Assembly (NCBI GenBank): GCA_021399435.1
Contig: JAJTUP010000026.1
Coordinates: 310,001 to 374,000, forward strand
Length of the DNA stretch: 64,000 nucleotides
From: Diaporthe sp. PMI_573
Taxonomy: Eukaryota; Ascomycota; Sordariomycetes; Diaporthales; Diaporthaceae
Direction of reading: 5' to 3'
The notes beneath the pieces are model-generated. The model was given only the letters and a program-made list of their open reading frames with translations, searched no databases and was not told the DNA's origin. Position numbers and translations under genes: made by a program. Position 1 is the stretch's first letter. Every line of letters starts with the position of its first letter. Positions 20,651 to 30,689 of this stretch are shown one piece after another.

Positions 20651-22246
20651 GACTGGAAGCTTGTGCGGGTTTGAGCCTGGTCGGGCTGGGTAGGTGGGCG
20701 TGCAGGTCGAATGCTTGACGAGCTGGTTGGGGGAGGTCTGTTGTGACGAACCTGGGAACAGTGGGTGACCAAAAATGACGAGATTCGGCTTAACAACATA
20801 GCAAGTTAAACATTTCAAGACCTTGTATCTCCATAATATAAGCTCTATGGGGGAAATAGTTTTTTTAGGTTGCTTAATTTTTTTTTTAAAGACAATTTGG
20901 TCATTTTTGATCGCTCGCCTACTGTACCAATCCTGGGGGGGGGGTGGTTGGATTCGGAGCCGTAACGGCGAGCACGTCAGTTTTTTTTGCCGATCATCAA
21001 CTTACACACACCTCATCGTCCACCTGTTTACACACGTGGTTCATATACTACCAAACAGTTGGGTTCAATGTTGCAATTGCTTTTCTCTTGCTTTCAGCTC
21101 AGACTTCTGAGCGTTTCGAGGCTTTTGTTGGAAAGGGGTTCGCCATGCTCCTGTGGTCTCGCAACCTACATGCCAGGCTGAGGTTGAGGCTGAGGCTCAA
21201 AAGTACACAAATGGTCAAAGTGAAAGAACAATATGCTGGGTCACTCATTTCACTTCTCTAGGATGGTCTGCTCTGGGTCAACACTCAACATATCCTATTA
21301 GAGACTCGTAACTGGTTTGTTCCTTCCACAATTGGCAATTTCGTGCGGTGATGCGTTTGAGTTTGACAGCCAGTCTCCCTTGCCATGTGTGGAGCAGAGC
21401 ATAATGCCCTTGGGCAGTCGCCAACTTCATATCAAACCCAAATACGAGCAGAGAAGGTGGTCAGTCACATCTTGCCTGCTAATTACCGATGGGTCTGACA
21501 CCCACATACATACGTGCCACGTATATCACTTGGTCAGTGTTGATATTGCAGACATTTACCGCTGCCAATTTTAGCATTAACCTGCGTGGTCATGTATCTA
21601 TCCATCGGGTGCGCCGTGTTACCATCCGTGGCTGTGAATAGCAAGCGGAAACCTACTCGACATGACCAAGGGGCTTTGCCTACGGACATTTACACAGCAT
21701 ATTATTGCAGTCGAAGTTTCCAAAAGGTTCTCTCTAGTGGTGGGTCCGACCTTGCCCTGAGGGTCCGGGTCACAGCAATCGGTGATGGGTCTCGGCTGAG
21801 TGAAGGAGAACACCCGACCCCGCATTCAGTCAGTGCAGGGGCCAGGCCGACTGTAGCGTCCGTCCGTGTCGAAGCTGCCACCCCTGTCGCCTGGCTGAAT
21901 TGACTGATTGATGCACAGCGGTCGCTGCATTAGATTTTGGGAGCTCTGTCAACGTGGCCTCTTTCCGCGACCAAGCCCAGCCCGGCCCCAGGCAGATAAA
22001 TCCACAGCTCTTTATCAACACGCCGCCTCATCTGCTCCGAGCCAACTTTTCTTCTCCTCGGGCTCTGAGAGCAAAACCACATTATTCCTTCACTGAGAAT
22101 AACTCTTCCCACCTGTCCCTATCGACAGACAGCCTTCCTTCTCCATCTCATCATCGCGAGAAGGGTAGCCAGCACCTGTTTCTCCTTCCTGCCCTGCTCG
22201 TCCCCAACAGCTTGAGAGACCATCCAAGCTTTGCTGCTCCGCCATC
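20651..22246. other. Divergent promoter region, MDE1 (-) and calnexin (+)
   Basis: About 1.6 kb without a gene. It contains T-rich tracts at 20862-20889, a short GAGGYT-type tandem near 21174-21198, and a HacA-like element at 21950-21960. The region from about 22020 to 22240 is pyrimidine-rich, as often seen near fungal transcription starts. Confidence 0.6.
21950..21960 (+). promoter_or_regulatory. Possible unfolded-protein-response (HacA/Hac1-type) element
   Basis: CAACGTGGCCT matches ten of eleven positions of the Aspergillus HacA consensus as I recall it (CANRNTGKCCT), the fourth base being the mismatch. It lies about 290 bp upstream of the calnexin ATG, and calnexin is a known UPR target in fungi. 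One short match can occur by chance. Confidence 0.25.
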
Positions 22247-24228
22247 ATGAGGTTCACTCCCATCGCCGCCTGGGCCATCCTGGCCTACGGCTCTGTTGCC
22301 GACGATGCCCAGAAGGTCCTGAGCGACGAGAGCTCCTCTTCTGCTGCTGAGTCCGCCACATCTTCCGTGGACGCTTCTCTGCCCACCTTCACCGTAAGCT
22401 TGACCCCCAACCCCAAGATCTTGCAACAAAGGAAGCACTGCCGGCACGGAGCTTGCGCTTGGAGCTCCCCGCGCAAATTCCCTGGGGGGGGGCGGGGGCT
22501 GGGGAAGCTGGAGACGCGTGTGCAGTCGGTTTACATCCGTTGATCAGCAGCTAATTCGCTTGTGATTTTCTAGCCCACAACCCTCAAGGCTCCCTTCCTT
22601 GAGCAGTTCACCGATGACTGGGAGGCACGGTGGAAGCCTTCTCACGCAAAGAAGGACCTCAAGGGCTCAGGCAAGGAGGAGGAGGAGTGGGCGTACGTCG
22701 GCGAGTGGGCTGTTGAGGAGCCCACCGTCTACAAGGGAATGGAGGGAGACAAGGGCCTCGTCGTCAAGAACAAGGCCGCCCACCACGCCATCTCCGCCAA
22801 GTTCCCCGAGAAGATTGACAACAAGGGCAAGACTCTTGTCGTCCAATACGAGGCCAAGCTCCAGAGTACGTATCACGGTCCCTCGTTTGCCCATCGTCAG
22901 GGAGCTTTCTGCTGACCTTACGTGCTCCAGCCGGTCTCGAGTGCGGTGGTGCCTACATGAAGCTGCTCCGCGAGAACAAGGCTCTCCACCAGGACGAGTT
23001 CGCCAACACCACTCCGTACGTGATCATGTTCGGCCCTGACAAGTGCGGCCACACCAACAAGGTCCACTTCATCTTCAACCACAAGAACCCCAAGACCGGC
23101 GAGTACGAGGAGAAGCACCTCAAGTCCCCACCGCCGGCTCGTATCGTCAAGACCACCGAGCTCTACACGCTCATTGTCCACCCCAACAACACCTTCGTCA
23201 TGGAGCTCAACGGTGAGCAGGTCAAGGAGGGCAGCCTTCTCGAGGACTTCACCCCCGCCGTCAACCCCGCCGAGGAGATTGACGACCCCGAGGACAAGAA
23301 GCCCGAGGACTGGGTCGACGAGGCCCGTATCGCCGACCCCGACGCCACCAAGCCTGACGACTGGGACGAGGACGCTGCTTTCGAGATTGTCGATGAGGAG
23401 GCCGAGCAGCCCGAGGACTGGCTCGTCGATGAGCCCCTCACCGTCCCTGACCCCGAGGCCCAGAAGCCTGAGGACTGGGACGACGAGGAGGACGGTGACT
23501 GGATCGCCCCCACTGTTCCCAACCCCAAGTGTGCCGATGTCTCTGGCTGTGGCCCCTGGACCAAGCCCATGAAGAAGAACCCCGACTACAAGGGCAAGTG
23601 GACCGCTCCCTACATCGACAACCCGGCCTACAAGGGCGTGTGGGCACCCCGCAAGATCAAGAACCCCGACTACTTTGAGGACAAGACCCCTGCCAACTTC
23701 GAGCCCATCGGAGCTATCGGCTTCGAGATCTGGACCATGCAGAACGACATCCTCTTCGACAACATCTACATTGGCCACTCGATCGAGGACGCCAAGAAGC
23801 TCGCCCAGGAGACCTTCCACGAGAAGCACCCTCACGAGCAGCTTGCCGAGCTGGCTGACAAGCCTAAGCAGGACGACGCCAAGGCCCCCTCTGACCTGAA
23901 GTTCCTGGACGACCCCGTCACCTTCATCAAGGAGAAGGTCGACCTGTTCCTGACCATTGCCCAGAAGGACCCCATCGAGGCCATCAAGTTCGTGCCTGAG
24001 GTTGCCGGTGGCATTGGTGCCGTCCTGGTCACCGTCATCGCTGTTGTCATTGGCATCGTCAGCTCCCTGGGTGGTGCCAGCGCCCCGCCGGCCGTCAAGA
24101 AGGCCGCGGCTGACGCCAAGGACAAGGCCGCCGAGGCCAAGGACAAGGCCGCTGCGGCTGCCTCCTCCGGCGCCGAGGCTGTCAAGGACAACACCACTAA
24201 GCGCACCACCCGCAGCCAGCAGTCGTAG
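22247..24228 (+). CDS. Calnexin, ER membrane chaperone
   Basis: Type I ER membrane lectin chaperone that binds monoglucosylated N-glycoproteins. Exons are 22247-22393, 22574-22865 and 22931-24228, total 1,737 nt, 578 residues, in phase. A signal peptide opens the protein ([18 protein letters not shown]). The globular lectin domain includes [12 protein letters not shown] and IMFGPDKCG. The P-domain arm shows the type-1 repeats (KKPEDW, TKPDDW, EQPEDW, QKPEDW) and the type-2 repeats ([35 protein letters not shown]). Near the C-terminus is the membrane helix [20 protein letters not shown], then an Ala/Lys-rich cytosolic tail. Length and domain order are usual for a fungal calnexin. Confidence 0.96.
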
Positions 24229-25278
24229 GTTGACAAGGTGGTGGTGGCGAGGCGGGTTGAAGGTAGTAATGAGTGATTTGAGAATGGTTGCACAGAAAAG
24301 AACCCAGAAGAAGGGATAGGAAACCAAAAAAATTGATGCTTTGCTTTTCACATTAGGGCTCGTAGGGCTTATAGGGTTGAGCACGGCGTAGCTGGTGTAT
24401 TTCTAGTACGGTATCACAGGGAATAGGAATCATTCAAAAATTGTCATGACGGGCACCCCAAGATGAGCCCTTGGCTGTGGCTGTGTGGCTGCAGCTGTGG
24501 TTTCGAGCGAGATATTATGTATGCACGAGTCGGGGGGCAACTCCAAGAGCTGTCACGTCCCCGTCGCGTTGACATTCCTATTGCGGATGTTGCGGACAAT
24601 CTAGAAGCATGATCACCGTGGGGTATGGATCCGCTCGCTGCAGCTTCCCCATCTCCTAGCCTGGGGCGTGCATGTTGTGAGGCTCCTCGCACCTGGATCC
24701 CAGCCGATATCGCCAGCGAGCGCAAGCACGGACATTGGATCGGTTCGGGCCCAGCTTGATTGCTTTTGCCGGGCCGGTCCTGCTATCTGTATATCTAACT
24801 TGTGAAGGAGACCGAGAGCAAAACCATGACAAATGGATAAGACGGGGAAAGTCCTGGCGGGAAACATGCCCGGAGCACCGGCAATTGACGGCATTGGAAC
24901 TGGTGTCCTGATGGGGCGGAGAAGGGCGGCAACAACGAGACAGGCAAGACTGGGCAACGAGTGTCTCTCGCTCACTCCCCGCACCGGGCCAGAATCCCCC
25001 CTGCCCAGCGGCTCCCGATCGCCCTGCGTCATCCGCAGAGATCCTGACATTTAAAGGCAACGACAGCCCCGAATTGGGTTTCGTGGGATTATGTAGCTCG
25101 GAGACTGGCGCGTGCCACCTAATATCAAATCCCGTTCCTAGCCTGTGGTCCCGTATCGTGGCCGTTGCTGGTGTTTCCACATTCCGAGGCCAAGGAAGTT
25201 TGTCCTCCTCCTCCTCCTTCCCCTCTCCCGTTTCCGCCCTCCCTCTCATTCCTTGTTGTGCCGCCACAAAAGCCTCCA
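24229..25278. other. Intergenic, calnexin 3' flank and MMSDH promoter
   Basis: About 1.05 kb in tandem orientation. A pyrimidine tract (TCCTCCTCCTCC...) at about 25202-25230 precedes the next start codon. No other feature could be supported. Confidence 0.6.
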
Positions 25279-27104
25279 ATGCGTCGACTCCTATCGACTA
25301 GAGCAACTGCAAGCGCAGCACGCTCTACGAGGGCAGCAGCAGCAGCAGCAGCAACAGCAACAGCAAGCACCAGCAGGACAGCACCTCTCGTGCTTTCGGC
25401 ACCTCCGTCTTCCAAGATGGCCCCCTCGTCTTCTTCAGCAGCCTCCATCAGGAGGTTACATGCCACGGCGGCACACTTGAACCCAGCACTGGCGTCGACG
25501 GCAACCTCGTACCCGACGACACATGAAAAGATCGCAAAGGTCGAGGACACCCCTTACTTCATCGACAACGAGTTCCGGCCCTCCAATGCCGAGCAGCTCA
25601 TCGACCTGTACGACCCGGCGACCAACAACCTCGTCACCCGCGTCCCTCAGATGACGGATGCCGAGCTTGGGGCCGCAGTGGCGTCTGCCGAGAAGGCATT
25701 CCCGGCCTGGAGGGACACGAGCGTCATCGCGAGGCAGCAGATCATGTTCAAATTCGTAGCCCTCATCAGGGAGAACTGGGACCGCCTGGCGGCCAGCATC
25801 ACGCTGGAGCAGGGCAAGACGTTCGCGGACGCAAAGGGCGACGTCCTCCGAGGACTACAGGTCGCCGAGGCGGCGTGCGGCGCGCCGGAGCTCCTCAAGG
25901 GCGAGTTGCTCGAGGTCGCCAAGGACATGGAGACCAGGACGTACAGGGAGCCATTGGGCGTTACGGCGGCTATTTGCCCTTTCAGTGAGTTTGATGCCCG
26001 AACTGTAACAGTCGTAGGCGACGTTTGGCACTAACGGCATCTGCGATAGACTTCCCAGCCATGATTCCCCTCTGGTGTATCCCCATCGCCACAGTCACGG
26101 GCAACACTCTCGTCCTGAAGCCTTCCGAGCGCGACCCTGGCGCAGCCATGATCCTCGCTGAGCTGGTCAAGAAGGCCGGCTTCCCTCCCGGGGTTGTCAA
26201 CATTGTCCACGGAGCCCACCGTACAGTTAACTTCATCCTGGACCACCCGGCCATCAAGGCCATCTCATTCGTCGGCGGCAACAAGGCCGGAGAGTACATC
26301 TTCAGCCGTGGCTCAGCGAACGGCAAGCGAGTCCAGGCCAACCTGGGTGCCAAGAACCACGCCGCGGTGCTCCCCGACTGCAACAAGAACCAGTTCCTCA
26401 ACGCGGTCGTGGGCGCCGCGTTCGGTGCCGCAGGCCAGCGTTGCATGGCCCTCTCGACGCTCGTCATGGTTGGCGAGACCAAGGAGTGGCTGCCCGAGCT
26501 GGCGGAGCGCGCCAAGGCGCTGAGCGTCAACGGCGGCTTCGAGGAGGGCGCGGACCTGGGGCCTGTCATCTCGCCCGAGAGTAAGGCGCGCATCGAGGGC
26601 CTGATCGCCAGCGCCGAGGAGGAGGGCGCCAAGATCCTGCTTGACGGCAGGGGATTCAAGCCGGCCAAGTACCCGAACGGGAACTGGGTTGGGCCGACCA
26701 TCATCACGGACGTGACGCCCGAGATGAAGTGCTACCGCGAGGAGATCTTTGGCCCGGCGCTGGTCTGCCTCAATGTCGACACGCTGGACGACGCGGTGGA
26801 CCTGATCAACTCCAACGAGTACGGCAACGGCGTGGCCATCTTCACGCGCAGCGGGTCCACGGCCGAGACGTTCCGCCGCAACATCGAGGCTGGCCAGGTC
26901 GGAATCAACGTGCCCATCCCCGTGCCCCTGCCCATGTTCTCCTTCAGCGGCAACAAGAGGTCCGTCGCCGGCGGCGGCGCCAGCACCTTCTACGGCAAGC
27001 CCGGTGTCAACTTCTACACCCAGCTCAAGACGGTCACGGCGCTCTGGCAGGCGGGCGATGCGGTCAGCAAGAAGGCTGATGTGGTTATGCCCACGCACAA
27101 GTAG
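25279..27104 (+). CDS. Methylmalonate-semialdehyde dehydrogenase, mitochondrial (ALDH6)
   Basis: CoA-acylating aldehyde dehydrogenase of valine, pyrimidine and inositol catabolism; it converts malonate or methylmalonate semialdehyde to acetyl- or propionyl-CoA. Exons 25279-25984 and 26050-27104 total 1,761 nt, 586 residues, joined at NFPAMIPLW. The N-terminus (MRRLLSTRATASAARSTRAA) is Arg/Ser/Ala-rich, a mitochondrial presequence, lengthened by a poly-Ala stretch coded by CAG-type repeats. Motifs: LKPSERDPG, SFVGGNKAGEYIF, NLGAKNHAAVLPD and the catalytic Cys367 in GQRCMALST. The mature start is near VEDTPYFIDNEF. The stop is followed by a long unannotated flank. Confidence 0.94.
25334..25375 (+). 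repeat. Coding trinucleotide repeat in MMSDH presequence
   Basis: Run of AGC units interrupted by AAC/AAG, read in frame as Ala-Ala-Ala then Ala-Thr. It lies in the presumed mitochondrial presequence and so could vary in length without affecting the enzyme. Confidence 0.8.
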
Positions 27105-27919
27105 GCGGGAGTGAGAGACGGTGTCCATATTGCATGCATAAATCTGAGATTGAAAGCCATGACAATATGATTCTTGCTACATGTGTTAGTGATACAGTCT
27201 TGCGCTGCCTGACTTGCCTGGTGATCAAATGGTTCTCGTTTGCAGCTTGTTTGCCGAATGATCTTCGATGGTTGCTCCATATTGCCTTGCAATGATTATA
27301 TTGGTAGGAGAGAGTTTTAGAGAGTGTGTGTGGGTGGATCAGCGATGGGAGGACGGACTGAGTCAGTATAACGGCCACCTTTCGATATGATGATGGTGGG
27401 ACAATGGTCTGCAGAAGCCATCAATGCTCATATGAGAGCCAAAGGGGTTCGTCCTTCAAAAGAAATGCATGGCGGTGTCCGATACAGCATATCAACGTTG
27501 CGATCCCACACCCGGCCGATGCGTCATTGCCGAGAACCGCCGCATTGGATTGGCCGGCGTCGGCAACGACGGTTCCGTCCGGGCAAGACAAGCAACAGGG
27601 GCAACTAATACAGCCACTCATGCCTCTTTCCCTTTGACAGTACCACCTCCTGCGTTTTCTGTGGCGTGACTTGGACCACAAAAGCCTCGCGCGACCTCTC
27701 ATCGTCACTGCTGTCACTGCCTGCCCACAGGTTACCGTAGTGTGAACAAGAAGACTATCGGCTAAATGCCCGCCCTCCCGAGCGACGTGCACTGATGTTG
27801 CCGACCCGAGGGACACCATCACCCTTTCTGTCCTCGGAGGCAACTCCTTCGAGCGGACGGGCCCTCTGCCGAATTGTTTGATTTTTCTCTCCTTGGACTC
27901 TGAGGCGTCAAATCTAAGC
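27105..27919. other. Intergenic, MMSDH 3' flank and F-box gene promoter
   Basis: About 815 bp. No gene supported. Short open frames on both strands between 27380 and 27780 have no motif and no splice support. Confidence 0.6.
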
Positions 27920-30067
27920 ATGGACATTGTCGAACTCCCCCGGGACCTTTTTCTCCTGGTGGTGGCGCACCTATCCGCACGTACCGTCGTCCTCTGTCGA
28001 CGGGTCTCACGGAGCTGGCATGGCGCTTTTACGGATCCGGATCTGAACCTCCAGCTTATGAAATGGCACTTCCCGCGGTGTCGTGAGATGCGCGTTGCGT
28101 ACTTGGCCGGAGCACTCGGCGGGGCCGGACCTGCGGGCACCGAGGAGGCGCAAGACACGGCAGACGAGCAAGGCGACCATCTACGCATTGGTGGAACTAA
28201 GGAATCCGGGAATGGCGCAAAGGTTGCTTGGTCTCCGGACTGGACTGTGACATTCTCCGACGTCGCCAGGAGGTATCACCACCTCCGGACAGCGACGCCG
28301 TGGACAGTGGAGGCGATCGAGCTGGGGTCCACGGAGCAGGGCCCGGCCAGGATGTTCTATCCCGTGGCCATCTGGGACCGCTTCCTCCGCCTGGACGACA
28401 AGACCGCGCCCTTCCACTACCCGGACCCGGCATGGTCATACAGCCTGGATGACGGGCTACTGGTGTACCACTCGGCTGCGCATGAGGAAACAGACGGCGC
28501 GGACCAGCAGGCGATGTCCTGCCCATGGCGCCTCCTCGACCTCGAGACCGGCCGGGAGGTGGTTGTTCCGTTCCCACAGGGCGAGGACCGCATCGTGCGG
28601 CGCGTGCGACTCTCCCGTAGTGTCCTGGTCCTGGAGTGGTGCGAGCGGGATGCGTACCACCAACTCAACGACCGGGAGGAATGCCATCGGCACTTCGTCA
28701 CCGCCTTGGATGTCGTGCGGGAAAGAAGCGGCGGCGAAAGCTCACCCAGAGGTCATCAAACCGCGGCCAGCGAGGTGACTTGGACGGTCAGGCACCGGTG
28801 CCAGTTCAAGACGCACTTTCTCGGCTTCCCATTGAACAGACATGACCGCTTCTTCTCGGCGCACACAGCCACGCACTACGCCGTCTACGTGTGGCAGCCC
28901 AACCGCTCGCTTTACAACGATGACCCGATCGAGAGCGTCATCGTCTGGGACATCTCGGCCCGGGGCCAGCCGCGGACCATCCGGCGCATCACGTGGGACA
29001 CGCTCGCCTTCTACGGCGTACGACAGGGCTCGACGCCGACGCTGCGGGCCCTAGGAATGGACCAGGGTAATCTGTACTTCATCGAGGAAGAGCACCGTTG
29101 GGCTGAGGGCGGCCACAGCAGCCTCGTCCCGCCGAGGGTGCACTTGGTCCGCAGCACGGGAATCCCTGTTGTTGTTGTGCCAGAGCCAGGGGTGACCGGC
29201 ACCGGTGCCACGCTGGCAGGGCACGACGCTGCTGTTGCTGGCGGCGACGGCGCAGAGGTTGTCATACAGGGCCCGCGGTGGGTCGACCAGTGCGGCACCA
29301 ACACGGACGTCAGCATGCCGTTTTGCACGCGCGCAAACGACGCTCGGTGCGGCGGCATGGCGGAGCAGCAGCAGCACACGATGCTCGTCGACGACAGCGG
29401 CGGTGGCTACGGGGGGTGGCCAACAGGCCCGGGGACGTGGGACGGTAACGGTAACGGTAACGGTAACGATAACGGCACCGGCGGCGGCAGAAGCAAGGGC
29501 CTCGCAGGCGAGATCGAGGCGGGCATCGCGGCAGGGACGTCCCGGTGGCCCGGGTGGGCGCCGTGCTGGCGGCACGAGGACTTCCCTTACTTGAGCGTGG
29601 GCGAGGTCGTGGACTTCCGCGCCGGGGTGCGCATCACGGCACGGCACTGCTTCATGCTCGAGACGCTGAGCGTGCACGTTCGGCCGTCCATCAGCGTGGT
29701 GGAGCTCGGTGTCGGCGGGGACGACGAGGTCGGGCAGGACGAGGGCGGCGAGTCGAGCAGTGACGGGAGCGGGGCCTCGCTCGTGGGCGCCGACGCCTCG
29801 GCGGTGGCCAGGATGGACAGGCTGGAGAGGAAGCTGAGGGCGGGCATGGCGAGGAGGAAGCTGCGGAAGCGCAGGGACAGGATGGGCGGTGGCGAGGGCA
29901 ACACTGCCGGTGGTGGGAGGGGCCGCGATGGCGAGGACGTGCAGGACGAGGTGCATTTCGCGGATGAAATGTGGGATAGGCTGCTTGGGAAGGGCTGCAT
30001 CAGTGGTGATGAGAGGTGGCTGATCGGCGAGGACGGCAAGGGGACGCTCTCTGTTGTCCGTTTCTAA
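27920..30067 (+). CDS. F-box protein with C-terminal charged tail
   Basis: Intronless 715-residue protein from ATG 27920; the frame is open 14 codons upstream but only from a TTG. An F-box occupies roughly residues 1-45 (MDIVELPRDLFLLVVAHLSA, RTVVLCRRVSRSWHGAF), the Skp1-binding motif of SCF ubiquitin ligases. The middle 450 residues contain alternating hydrophobic strands with Trp (LETGREVVVPF, SVIVWDISARGQPRTIRRI), resembling the beta-propeller-like region of fungal F-box proteins. A Gly-Asn repeat (GNGNGNGNDNG, DNA 29443-29475) and a basic coiled segment (MDRLERKLRAGMARRKLRKR) follow. The substrate is unknown. It converges on the neighbouring 1,432-residue gene. Confidence 0.75.
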   Translation: MDIVELPRDLFLLVVAHLSARTVVLCRRVSRSWHGAFTDPDLNLQLMKWHFPRCREMRVAYLAGALGGAGPAGTEEAQDTADEQGDHLRIGGTKESGNGAKVAWSPDWTVTFSDVARRYHHLRTATPWTVEAIELGSTEQGPARMFYPVAIWDRFLRLDDKTAPFHYPDPAWSYSLDDGLLVYHSAAHEETDGADQQAMSCPWRLLDLETGREVVVPFPQGEDRIVRRVRLSRSVLVLEWCERDAYHQLNDREECHRHFVTALDVVRERSGGESSPRGHQTAASEVTWTVRHRCQFKTHFLGFPLNRHDRFFSAHTATHYAVYVWQPNRSLYNDDPIESVIVWDISARGQPRTIRRITWDTLAFYGVRQGSTPTLRALGMDQGNLYFIEEEHRWAEGGHSSLVPPRVHLVRSTGIPVVVVPEPGVTGTGATLAGHDAAVAGGDGAEVVIQGPRWVDQCGTNTDVSMPFCTRANDARCGGMAEQQQHTMLVDDSGGGYGGWPTGPGTWDGNGNGNGNDNGTGGGRSKGLAGEIEAGIAAGTSRWPGWAPCWRHEDFPYLSVGEVVDFRAGVRITARHCFMLETLSVHVRPSISVVELGVGGDDEVGQDEGGESSSDGSGASLVGADASAVARMDRLERKLRAGMARRKLRKRRDRMGGGEGNTAGGGRGRDGEDVQDEVHFADEMWDRLLGKGCISGDERWLIGEDGKGTLSVVRF

Positions 30068-30689
30068 GGACTGGCTGGCCCAAGGTGAGGCGGCGGTTGT
30101 GAGAGGGAAGGACGCATGAGCCGGGCGGCCGCCGGTCTTGAGTACAAGAACAGACGGATGGTGGTTGGAACGTGATCGGCCACAGGATACAGTGCCACGC
30201 AGCAAGGCCAGGACTTAGACAGCGTGCCTCCCGCGCGAGGAAGACATACGGGTAGAAGAGTTGGTTTACAAACCTCCATTTCACAAACACACACAGATTC
30301 TCCCAGCGTAGTGTATTACTCGACTCATTTCAATTCATCATCGTTTATTGTCGTGGTCAGCTGCGAGCGAACGCGCCCAAGTCTAGAGTATACAGTCCAA
30401 GGAAAAGTGTGTCACGGAATGAGAGTGAGTTCTCCTTCTCCCCCTTCCGCCTCGTCTTTTGCCTCTGGTGAAGTGAACATACCAACACATGTGGATGTAT
30501 GTCCCCTCAACCGACCCGACAGCGACGCCATGCTAGTAGTTCCTCATGTAGGAACGGACTCCCGAACGCCAAAAAAAAGTGCTTGTATCAGATGGAGAGT
30601 GCGGGTGTGTTGATCACCCTGCTGGGCCCGCCGAGAGCTCCCGTCTCCTCTCCCGCATCCCCTTCGCCTGGTCCGACCACCTGCCCGCT
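30068..30689. other. Convergent 3' flanks
   Basis: About 620 bp between two convergent stops. No supportable feature other than 3' untranslated sequence. Confidence 0.55.

Noticed and set aside
22918..24384. 488-codon frame antisense to calnexin
   Set aside because: It mirrors the GC-rich calnexin exon, is Leu/Val/Gly-repetitive and has no independent support.
29051..30205. 384-codon frame antisense to the F-box gene
   Set aside because: A shadow of the GC-rich sense frame, with no motif.
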